7,467 nt of DNA from JANYJJ01 sp038241115 (GTDB lineage: Bacteria > Pseudomonadota > Gammaproteobacteria > Burkholderiales > Burkholderiaceae_C): contig JBBRGA010000160.1 of assembly GCA_038241115.1 (NCBI GenBank), positions 1 to 7,467 on the forward strand, written 5' to 3'. The number at the start of each line of letters is the position of its first letter. The first letter of the stretch is position 1. Positions 1 through 5,072 of this stretch are shown here, one piece after another. A program made the position numbers and the translations under genes. Under the pieces are notes generated by a model. It worked only from the letters and a program-made list of their open reading frames with translations. It did not search any database and was not told the origin of the DNA.

Positions 1-136
1 GCTGGTCGATGATGGCGGGCCCAACCCGCGCCGCCTGAGCGTCGGCCTGGACCGGGACCGACTGGCGATGTTGCTGGCCGTCCTGCACCGCCACGCGGGC
101 GTCGCCAGCAAGGACCAGGACGTGGTTGTCAACGCC
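1..136 (+). pseudogene. Partial, diverged radA fragment in inverted orientation
   Basis: Read in frame from position 2, this stretch encodes a piece of RadA's Lon-like C-terminal domain containing PRRLSVGLDRDRLAM and AVLHRHAG, ending at VVVNA. It aligns without gaps to the opposite strand of 390-525, inside the main radA. By my count 28 of 135 bases differ (about 79% identity) and 8 of 45 residues differ. Most base differences fall at third codon positions, so this copy diverged under protein-coding selection and is not simply a mis-read of the neighbouring gene. After 136 the homology breaks down into frameshifted, homopolymer-rich sequence, so the RadA reading frame is broken. The fragment runs off the left edge. 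It may be the end of a second radA, a pseudogene, or radA from a related organism joined by mis-assembly; I favour the last. Confidence 0.6.
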
Positions 137-185
137 GCCCCCCGCGGTGAAAAAAACGTCCGGGTCCATGCCGGCGACGCCCGCG
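94..185. repeat. Imperfect fold-back palindrome at the broken radA junction
   Basis: Positions 94-139 pair with the reverse complement of 140-185 with no gap; I count 36 of 46 matches, including a perfect 13-bp outer arm (94-106 with 173-185). Because the left arm is radA coding sequence, the minus strand of the right arm also reads RadA-like, AGVAGMDPDVFFTAGGGV, compared with AGIACLDQDVFVNAVGGV in the main gene. Unlike the 1-136/390-525 comparison, the mismatches between these arms show no third-position bias, which suits noise or unconstrained decay. Homopolymers cluster here: C6 at 138-143, A7 at 150-156 and G10 at 185-194. A snap-back amplification or sequencing artefact fits well; a real hairpin at a rearrangement breakpoint is the alternative. 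Confidence 0.6.
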
Positions 186-1451
186 GGGGGGGGGAGGGCG
201 GGCCCCAACAACGCCCGTCGGGCCCCGGCCAGGGCGCCCCGCACGCGGGGCGGGACGCACTTCGCCGGCCAAACCGACCTCGCCGAAAGCGAAGAAGCCC
301 CGTGGCAGCGCGCGCCCTCGCAGGCTGCCCTGGATGGCCAACATCACCGCCAAGTCGGCCGCAGGCTCGCTGATGCGCACGCCGCCCACGGCATTCACGA
401 ACACGTCCTGGTCGAGGCAGGCAATGCCTGCGTGGCGGTGCAACACCGCCAGCATCATCGCCAAGCGGTCGCGGTCGAGGCCCACGCTGAGGCGGCGCGG
501 GCTGGAGCCGCCGCTGTCGACCAGCGCCTGAATTTCAACCAGCAGCGGGCGCGTGCCTTCCAGCGTGACCAGCACACACGAACCGGGCACCGGATCGCCG
601 TGGGTGGACAAGAAAATTGCGCTCGGGTTGGCGACGCCCTTCAGGCCTTTTTCGGTCATGGCGAACACGCCGATTTCGTTCACCGCGCCGAAGCGGTTTT
701 TGATGGCGCGCACCAACCGGAAGCTGCTGTGGGTGTCGCCTTCGAAGTACAGCACGGTGTCGACGATGTGCTCCAACACGCGCGGCCCGGCCAGCGCGCC
801 GTCTTTGGTCACGTGGCCCACCAACACGATGCTGGTGCCGCTGCTTTTGGCGGTGCGGGTGAGTTGTGCGGCGCATTCGCGCACTTGCGCCACCGAGCCG
901 GGTGCCGAGCTGAGCTGGTCGCTGTAGACGGTCTGGATGGAGTCGATCACGCACACCGCCGGGTTTTCTGCGGCGATGGTGGCGGTGATTTTTTCCAGCT
1001 GAATTTCGGCCAGCACCCGCACGCTGGACTTGCCCAGCCCCAGGCGCCTCGAGCGCAGCGCCACCTGCGCGCCCGACTCTTCGCCGGTGACGTACAGCGT
1101 GCGCATGTTTTTCGACAGCGAATCGAGCGCTTGCAGCAACAAGGTGGACTTGCCGATGCCGGGGTCGCCGCCGATCAGCACCACGCCGCCGGCCACCATG
1201 CCGCCGCCGAGCACGCGGTCTAGCTCGTCGATGCCGGTGGCTTGGCGGTCGACGTCGCTGGCCTCGATTTCACTGAGCGTGGCCACTGTTTGCGGCTTGG
1301 CCAGCGACTGGTAGCGGTTTTTGCCGGCGGGTGCTTCGGCAGCACCTTCCACCAGCGTGTTCCAGGCCTCGCAGCTGGGGCATTTGCCCAGCCATTTGGC
1401 GCTGGTGCCGCCGCATTCGGTGCAGGTGTAAATCGATTTGTCTTTGGCCAT
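129..1451 (-). CDS. radA: DNA repair protein RadA (C-terminus replaced)
   Basis: RadA (Sms) is a RecA-related, DnaB-like ATPase that drives branch migration of recombination intermediates in DNA repair in the cytoplasm. The N-terminal zinc finger has C10, C13, C24 and C27. The ATPase core shows Walker A GGDPGIGKST (94-103), a Walker B-like AVCVIDSIQ (165-173) and the RadA-specific KNRFG (251-255). The Lon-like C-terminal domain follows, with PRRLSVGLDRDRLAM and FGEVGLAGEVRP. Recognisable RadA sequence ends at Arg403 (codon 245-243). The expected GQER-type continuation of about 50 residues is missing, replaced by an Arg/Gly/Pro-rich tail that stops by chance at 129. The family is usually about 455-460 residues. 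The start at 1451 gives the usual MAKxKxxYxCxECG beginning, although no strong Shine-Dalgarno site precedes it. The identification is secure. Whether the gene is truly truncated or only corrupted at a contig edge is open. Confidence 0.93.
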   Translation of the reverse strand: MAKDKSIYTCTECGGTSAKWLGKCPSCEAWNTLVEGAAEAPAGKNRYQSLAKPQTVATLSEIEASDVDRQATGIDELDRVLGGGMVAGGVVLIGGDPGIGKSTLLLQALDSLSKNMRTLYVTGEESGAQVALRSRRLGLGKSSVRVLAEIQLEKITATIAAENPAVCVIDSIQTVYSDQLSSAPGSVAQVRECAAQLTRTAKSSGTSIVLVGHVTKDGALAGPRVLEHIVDTVLYFEGDTHSSFRLVRAIKNRFGAVNEIGVFAMTEKGLKGVANPSAIFLSTHGDPVPGSCVLVTLEGTRPLLVEIQALVDSGGSSPRRLSVGLDRDRLAMMLAVLHRHAGIACLDQDVFVNAVGGVRISEPAADLAVMLAIQGSLRGRALPRGFFAFGEVGLAGEVRPAPRAGRPGRGPTGVVGARPPPPRGRRRHGPGRFFHRGGRR

Positions 1452-1519
1452 GCGAGATTGTGCCGGGCGGTTTTTGAAATGGGCCCGACACTAAACTTGC
1501 GGGGCCTCAACACCTCAAG

Positions 1520-1547
1520 GCGGACGGTTCAAACATCAACGGTCCGC
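1520..1547. promoter_or_regulatory. Inverted repeat just upstream of the LysE-family gene
   Basis: GCGGACGGTT (1520-1529) and AACGGTCCGC (1538-1547) are reverse complements at 9 of 10 positions, separated by 8 bases. The element ends 12 bases before the ATG at 1560, in the 108-bp gap between divergent radA and the exporter gene. It could be an operator for a transcription factor, or an mRNA hairpin that covers the ribosome-binding region. No obvious Shine-Dalgarno site and no convincing -35/-10 pair were found in this gap. The repeat itself is directly visible; a regulatory role is inference. Confidence 0.45.
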
Positions 1548-1559
1548 AGCCACAAGTCC

Positions 1560-2219
1560 ATGGAACTCTCAGTCTGGTTAGCCTTTTTCGTGGCCTCGTG
1601 GGCCATCAGCATTTCGCCCGGCGCGGGCGCGGTAGCGGCCATGAGCGCCGGCTTGAACCACGGCTTTGCGCGTGGTTATGTGATGACGGCCGGCTTGATT
1701 CTGGGCATCTGGACACAGGTGCTGGTGGTGGGCTTTGGGCTGGGCGCGCTGATTGCCGCGTCGAGCATGGCCTTTGCCGCAGTGAAGTGGCTGGGCGTGG
1801 CGTACTTGCTGTATTTGGGCGTGCAGCAATGGCGCGCCCCGGCCAAGCCGCTGGTGGCAGATGTGGAAGATGCGGCTGATGTCGAAGATGCAGCGCATGC
1901 CCCAGTGGCCCGGGTGTCGGCGAAAACCTTGATCTTGCGCGGCTGGGCCATCAATGCCGTCAACCCCAAAGGCACGCTGTTCTTGCTGGCCGTGGTGCCG
2001 CAATTTCTGGATTTGAGCCGCTCACTCGGGCCGCAGTATTTGGTGATTGGCGCCACCATCGGCTTCACCGACTTGGTGGTGATGGCGGGCTACACCGCGC
2101 TGGCCGCCAGGGTGCTGCATTTGCTGAAAACTCCGTCGCAGATGCGTTTGCTGAACCGGGTGTTCGGCAGTCTGTTTGTGGCGGCCGCGGTTTTGCTGGC
2201 GACGTTCAAGCGGGTCTAG
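1560..2219 (+). CDS. LysE/RhtB-family amino acid exporter
   Basis: This 219-residue inner-membrane protein belongs to the LysE/RhtB superfamily, which exports amino acids and related small molecules such as homoserine, threonine, leucine or lysine using the proton gradient. It has about six hydrophobic segments. The N-terminal SPGAGAV (19-25) replaces the common SPGP motif. KWLGVAYLLYLGVQQW (76-91) and the second-half NPKG (135-138) followed by LFLLAVVPQFL are typical of the family. The loop between the two halves carries a duplicated acidic segment (residues 102-113). The ATG at 1560 was chosen because it places the first hydrophobic segment right at the N-terminus; an upstream in-frame extension would run through the radA promoter region without family similarity. 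The gene is divergent from radA and convergent with the carotenoid oxygenase gene. The substrate cannot be told from sequence. Confidence 0.9.
   Translation: MELSVWLAFFVASWAISISPGAGAVAAMSAGLNHGFARGYVMTAGLILGIWTQVLVVGFGLGALIAASSMAFAAVKWLGVAYLLYLGVQQWRAPAKPLVADVEDAADVEDAAHAPVARVSAKTLILRGWAINAVNPKGTLFLLAVVPQFLDLSRSLGPQYLVIGATIGFTDLVVMAGYTALAARVLHLLKTPSQMRLLNRVFGSLFVAAAVLLATFKRV
1863..1898 (+). repeat. 18-bp tandem duplication in the exporter's cytoplasmic loop
   Basis: Two adjacent 18-base units (1863-1880 and 1881-1898) match at 14 of 18 bases and encode VEDAAD followed by VEDAAH. The unit is a multiple of three, so the frame is kept. It lengthens an acidic, probably flexible loop and is unlikely to touch the transport core. 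Confidence 0.6.
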
Positions 2220-2246
2220 TCGCGTCAGAACGCCAACACGCCAGAG

Positions 2247-2275
2247 CAAGGCTTCGACACCGCCGCCCGAGCGGG
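2247..2275 (+). repeat. Short dispersed repeat, copy 1, in the convergent gap
   Basis: This element begins CAAGGCTTCGA and continues with ACC, GCCCGA and CGGG. It matches a second copy at 4350-4378 in the same orientation at 25 of 29 bases. It fills most of the 70-bp gap between the converging ends of the LysE-family and carotenoid oxygenase genes. Similar CTTCGA...CTCAGCCCGAACGG elements are, from my general knowledge, common between genes in Comamonadaceae-like genomes. It contains CCGC/GCGG (2263-2266 with 2271-2274) and is bracketed by CCAGA/TCTGG (2241-2245 with 2277-2281). It could therefore fold and help end transcription from both sides, though there is no T-run. Confidence 0.5.
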
Positions 2276-2289
2276 GTCTGGTGCACGCG

Positions 2290-3840
2290 TCAGCCTGCTG
2301 CGAAGTGGCCGTGAAAGCCGAACGGCAACTTGTACGGCAGTGACGCCTGCGCCACCGGGCCGTCTTCGATGCCCGCCGCGTCCAGCACGTTCAACACCGT
2401 GACCTGGCGCTTCACGTCGAAGCTGGTGCCCATGAGCCAGGCGTTCAGCTCGCCCTCGCGGCCGGGTTTGGGAACCATCAGGTGTTCTTCAACCGCAAAG
2501 TTTTCGCCGTAGTCGAAGCGCCGCGTTTTGCCGCTCACCACATCTCGCAGTTGCACACCGTGATAGCTGCCCTGCCTGTCGGCGTAGGACAGCCAAGACG
2601 CGGGGGTCAACAACTGCCGGGCGGCTTGGCCGACGCGGCGGGGGTCCACTTGCGGGAACTCGACTTCGTCGTCCATGGCGCTCAGCGTGGCGCGGCCAGT
2701 GCTGAGGTTCAGCTCGACCAGCTGCGTGCTGGCCGGGCCATGGCGCGTCGGCTCACCACGCAGTACGGCCAGCGCGTCTTGCCTCAAGGACTGGGTGGTC
2801 GGCGAGCCGACAAAGCTCAGGCTCAGTGTGCTGCTGTTGCCGTCGGCGCGCTCGTGGGCATTGCCCACATGGAAGACCATTTGCGCGGGCAGCTCGAACA
2901 CGCGGCGCTGGGTCAGGTCGTCTTTGCGCATCACCAAAATGCGCAGCGGCTCATTCGCGTCCATGGCAAAGGCCTGCTCGGCACCGCCGGTTTTCAGGGC
3001 GGCGAAATTCAGCAGCTTCACTGGTGGCAGCGGCACCACCAAATATTGATCGGTGACCGCCATGTCGTGCACCATGCCACCGGCGTAGGGCGAAGCACCA
3101 ATTTTTGCGTCGACCAAGTTGCCTTGCGGGTCGATGTGCCAGGCGATCAGGCGGTTGCCAAAGCTGCCGATGTTCCACAGGTGGCCGGCTGCGTCGCGCT
3201 TGGGATGCGCCGAAAACGGCACCTGTTCCAGGCCCGATTTCCAGGTGACCGGGCCGCGTGTGGACAGGTCAGACGCATTCAGTTCGTAGGCCGAACCGCC
3301 TTCCCACAGGGCCAGCAAACGCCCGCCGTGTTCAATGACGCTGGTGTTGGCGGGATTCACCGTGTCGGGCCCTTGCAGCGGCAAATCGCTGGGAATGTAG
3401 GAGCCGAAAGCGCTGTAAAGAAACTTGCCCGCCTTCTGTTCGGCGAGCAGCTTGTTCGTGCGCACCAACGCGCCTCGGTGCGCTACTTTGCCGCCACGGA
3501 AGCTGAATTGCTGCACCATGCCGTCGCCGTCGAACCAGTGCTGATAACGCTGACCGCCGCGCTCAAACAAGGCCGGGCCGTTGCGATAAAAACGGCCGCG
3601 CAGTTCGGCAGGCCAGCGTCCGGTGACGCTGAGCGACTCGCAGCGCAAGTCACCGGTGGCGTCGGTCACGCCTTTGTAGGGCGTCATCGACGGGTACTTT
3701 GACGCGTTGGCATCGAAGTCGGCGGGCGTGGACGCCAACGGCGTGGCGGCGGGGGTGGTTGGGTTTTGCGCCCACGCTGGCAAGGCGGCCAGCGCGCTGG
3801 AAGTTTGCACAAAGGCTCGGACAAAATCACGTCGGTTCAT
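2290..3840 (-). CDS. Exported carotenoid oxygenase (RPE65/CCD family)
   Basis: This 516-residue protein belongs to the non-haem iron carotenoid oxygenase family, which cleaves double bonds of carotenoids, apocarotenoids or lignostilbenes with O2. All four iron-ligand histidines are present: H212 in SAHPK, H258 in GGMVHDMAVT, H324 in VFHVGNAHE and H510 in FGFHGHF at the extreme C-terminus. Glutamates E180, E394 (EFPQVDPR) and E452 (EEHLMVPKPG) fit the second-shell positions. FYRNGPALFE (84-93) and HWFDGDGMV (101-109) are family signatures. The N-terminus NRRDFVRAF, a hydrophobic stretch and AWA|Q near residue 24 form a Tat-type signal peptide, implying export of the folded, metal-loaded enzyme to the periplasm. 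The start at 3840 is supported by AGGAG 7 bases upstream; an extension to 3924 would precede that site and bury the signal. It lies 37 bp after the DUF2141 gene, probably in one operon. The substrate is unknown. Confidence 0.93.
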   Translation of the reverse strand: MNRRDFVRAFVQTSSALAALPAWAQNPTTPAATPLASTPADFDANASKYPSMTPYKGVTDATGDLRCESLSVTGRWPAELRGRFYRNGPALFERGGQRYQHWFDGDGMVQQFSFRGGKVAHRGALVRTNKLLAEQKAGKFLYSAFGSYIPSDLPLQGPDTVNPANTSVIEHGGRLLALWEGGSAYELNASDLSTRGPVTWKSGLEQVPFSAHPKRDAAGHLWNIGSFGNRLIAWHIDPQGNLVDAKIGASPYAGGMVHDMAVTDQYLVVPLPPVKLLNFAALKTGGAEQAFAMDANEPLRILVMRKDDLTQRRVFELPAQMVFHVGNAHERADGNSSTLSLSFVGSPTTQSLRQDALAVLRGEPTRHGPASTQLVELNLSTGRATLSAMDDEVEFPQVDPRRVGQAARQLLTPASWLSYADRQGSYHGVQLRDVVSGKTRRFDYGENFAVEEHLMVPKPGREGELNAWLMGTSFDVKRQVTVLNVLDAAGIEDGPVAQASLPYKLPFGFHGHFAAG

Positions 3841-3847
3841 GGTGTGG

Positions 3848-3852
3848 CTCCT
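3848..3852 (-). promoter_or_regulatory. Ribosome binding site of the carotenoid oxygenase gene
   Basis: The minus strand reads AGGAG with 7 bases before the ATG at 3840. It decides in favour of this start over the in-frame ATG at 3924, which would overlap the end of the DUF2141 gene. Confidence 0.8.
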
Positions 3853-3877
3853 GTGGTTGTGTGGGTGGGTGGGTTGT

Positions 3878-4312
3878 TTACTTCGACAAAACCACGACGA
3901 TGGGTTTGCCGTCTGCGGATGCAACTGTCGGCAAAGGCAACGTCACCGCGGCGGCGGCCCAGTCGGGCGGGGCGTAAGGGCTGGGCTTGCCGGAAGACCC
4001 CCGAGGCTCGGTGGGAATGCCCAAGACGTTGGCGTCCAGCTTGCCGTTGCCGTTGAGGTCTTGGAACATCATCAAGGCCACCTGGGTTGAACCGGCTGGC
4101 AAACACACGTAAAAGCTCATGGCTTCGTCGGTTGCTGCGAGCTGCATGGCGGTCATCGGCTTCTTGTTGAAATCGGCCTCGCTGGTGTAGGCAGCCACCA
4201 TCAGCGTGCCCTGAGAGGGGCGCACATTGCGCACTTCGACGGGTGCGCAGGTTTGGGCTGACGCGGATGCGCTGATCAGCGTGAGCAACGCGGCGGTAAA
4301 CAGTGATTTCAT
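3878..4312 (-). CDS. Secreted DUF2141-family protein
   Basis: This 144-residue protein belongs to the DUF2141 family of small exported proteins, for which I know no established function. The N-terminus MKSLFTAALLTLISASASA is a Sec signal peptide with likely cleavage after ASA at 19. The mature part has V-rich beta strands, VALMMFQDLNGNGKLD (78-93) and GIPTEPRGSSGKP (98-110); this D-x-N-G-N-G-x-L-D plus GIPxEPxG pattern is the family's hallmark. D85, N87, N89 and D93 resemble a calcium-binding loop, but this is inference. C22 and C70 could form a disulfide in the periplasm. The start at 4312 is set by AAGGAG 5 bases upstream and by the signal peptide. The frame stays open upstream to 4561 only because it reads through a tandem repeat. 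It is followed 37 bp later by the exported carotenoid oxygenase. Confidence 0.88.
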   Translation of the reverse strand: MKSLFTAALLTLISASASAQTCAPVEVRNVRPSQGTLMVAAYTSEADFNKKPMTAMQLAATDEAMSFYVCLPAGSTQVALMMFQDLNGNGKLDANVLGIPTEPRGSSGKPSPYAPPDWAAAAVTLPLPTVASADGKPIVVVLSK

Positions 4313-4317
4313 GGGAA

Positions 4318-4323
4318 CTCCTT
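4318..4323 (-). promoter_or_regulatory. Ribosome binding site of the DUF2141 gene
   Basis: The minus strand reads AAGGAG with 5 bases before the ATG at 4312. It selects the start that exposes a clean signal peptide, over the GTG at 4561. Confidence 0.82.
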
Positions 4324-4349
4324 GATCAAGGGACGGGTGGAGACAGGCG

Positions 4350-4378
4350 CAAGGCTTCGATACCTCAGCCCGAACGGG
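4350..4378 (+). repeat. Short dispersed repeat, copy 2
   Basis: This copy begins CAAGGCTTCGA and continues with ACC, GCCCGA and CGGG. It matches the copy at 2247-2275 at 25 of 29 bases and lies 27 bp upstream of the DUF2141 ribosome binding site. TTCG and CGAA near its two ends allow weak base pairing. With the other copy, it flanks the DUF2141/carotenoid oxygenase pair as a direct repeat. Confidence 0.5.
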
Positions 4379-4403
4379 TTGGGGGTCGGGGTTCACGAAA
4401 CGC

Positions 4404-4508
4404 AAACGGCAAGTCAGTAAACGGCAAGTCAGTAAACGGCAAGTCAGCAAACGGCAAGTCGGCAAACAGCAAGTCGGCAAACAGCGCGTCGGCAAACAGC
4501 ACAACGCC
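4404..4508. repeat. 15-bp tandem repeat, seven units
   Basis: Seven consecutive 15-base units fill exactly 105 bp. Units 1 and 2 are identical (AAACGGCAAGTCAGT). Unit 3 changes the last base, unit 4 also the third-last, unit 5 changes CGG to CAG, unit 6 changes AAG to GCG, and unit 7 is the most altered. The ordered decay from left to right suggests recent unit duplication at the left end. On the minus strand one frame reads a five-residue repeat of the ADLPF/TDLPF type; on the plus strand another reads NGKSV/NGKSA. No Shine-Dalgarno-backed start exists for either, so I treat it as non-coding. Confidence 0.85.
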
Positions 4509-4602
4509 AGTGTCTTGTTGACCGTCCACGGCCAACAGGGGCTTGCGACGAAGCGAGGCACCCAGTCGCGAAGTGACTTGAATCAGGCGCGAGCTGCAGC
4601 GC

Positions 4603-4662
4603 TTATTCAGCGACCTATTCAGCGACTTATTCGGTGACTTATTCGGTGACTTATTCGGTGAC
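4603..4662. repeat. 12-bp tandem repeat carrying the arfB stop codon
   Basis: Five 12-base units: 4627-4638, 4639-4650 and 4651-4662 are identical (minus strand GTCACCGAATAA), 4603-4614 differs at two bases (GTCGCTGAATAA) and 4615-4626 at three (GTCGCTGAATAG). The first unit encodes the last three residues of ArfB (Val-Thr-Glu) and its stop. Each further unit repeats V-T-E or V-A-E plus a stop in the same frame, so five in-frame stops follow one another (TAA, TAA, TAA, TAG, TAA). This looks like replication slippage from the end of the gene outward. Confidence 0.85.
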
Positions 4663-5067
4663 TTTGCCGCGCGACGCCTTGGTCACCGAGCGCTGGCTCT
4701 TGCCTTCGAGGCGACGCTGCTTGGAGCCGTAGGTCGGCTGGGTAGCGCGGCGCGTGCGCGGCGGCACGGCCACGCTGTTCACCAGTTCCTGCAAGCGCGC
4801 CAGGGCATCGGCGCGGTTCATGTCCTGGCTGCGAGTGCGCTGCGCCTTGATGACGACCACGCCCTCGGTGGTGATGCGCTGGTCACTCAACGCCAGCAGC
4901 CGCGCCTTAATCGCATCAGGCAGCGTCGACGCCGAAACATCGAAGCGCAAATGCACCGCGCTCGACACTTTGTTGACGTTTTGCCCACCCGCGCCTTGGG
5001 CGCGGATGGCGGTGAATTCAAGCTCTGACTCGGTGACTTGCCACGCGCTGGAGTCGACGCCCGACAT
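4651..5067 (-). CDS. arfB: Alternative ribosome-rescue factor / peptidyl-tRNA hydrolase ArfB
   Basis: ArfB (YaeJ, ICT1-like) enters the empty mRNA channel of stalled ribosomes and hydrolyses peptidyl-tRNA, giving back-up rescue when trans-translation fails. The 138-residue protein has the release-factor catalytic GAGGQ (25-29) followed by NVNK, then HLRFDV, VIKAQRTRSQ with NRADALARL, and ends in the basic tail needed for ribosome binding (TRRATQPTYGSKQRRLEGK, then SQRSVTKASRGK). Length matches the roughly 140-residue family. The start at 5067 gives this length and sits 5 bp after the alr stop; starting at 5112 would overlap alr by 40 bp and add a Gly/Ala-rich leader not seen in the family. 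There is no Shine-Dalgarno site in the short gap, so translation is probably coupled to alr. The stop codon lies in a 12-bp tandem repeat. Confidence 0.93.
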   Translation of the reverse strand: MSGVDSSAWQVTESELEFTAIRAQGAGGQNVNKVSSAVHLRFDVSASTLPDAIKARLLALSDQRITTEGVVVIKAQRTRSQDMNRADALARLQELVNSVAVPPRTRRATQPTYGSKQRRLEGKSQRSVTKASRGKVTE

Positions 5068-5072
5068 GGCGC

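Larger units (their letters stand above)
4313..4650. other. 338-bp gap between arfB and the DUF2141 gene, repeat-rich
   Basis: This gap lies between two genes read leftward. It holds, from arfB outward, a 12-bp array (4603-4662, shared with the arfB end), about 94 bp of unremarkable sequence (4509-4602), a 15-bp array (4404-4508) and a dispersed repeat (4350-4378). I found no convincing -35/-10 promoter for the DUF2141 unit and no hairpin followed by a T-run after arfB. The minus strand is open from inside the arfB end down to a TGA at 4367-4365, because both arrays have units that are multiples of three; I do not call a gene there. Confidence 0.6.

Noticed and set aside
126..1223. Long plus-strand open frame (365 codons) opposite radA, His/Ala/Gln-rich
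   Set aside because: It is the antisense shadow of a high-GC coding gene; the minus strand has complete RadA motifs and the plus-strand protein resembles nothing known.
1473..1494. Promoter candidate TTGAAA...TAAACT upstream of the LysE-family gene
   Set aside because: The two boxes are only about 12 bases apart, too close for a sigma-70 promoter.
2482..3702. Plus-strand open frame of 406 codons opposite the carotenoid oxygenase gene
   Set aside because: The minus strand carries all four iron histidines and a signal peptide; this frame is an antisense shadow without a credible ribosome binding site.
4404..4508. CRISPR array
   Set aside because: Units of 15 bp are directly adjacent with no unique spacers, and no cas genes are nearby.
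4303..4521. Plus-strand 72-codon frame with NGKSV/NGKSA repeats
   Set aside because: It begins inside the DUF2141 signal sequence in antisense, has no ribosome binding site, and owes its openness to the 15-bp repeat.
4313..4561. N-terminal extension of the DUF2141 protein to a GTG at 4561 with CRLLTC repeats
   Set aside because: AAGGAG is correctly spaced before the ATG at 4312, which begins a clean signal peptide; the extension only translates the tandem array.
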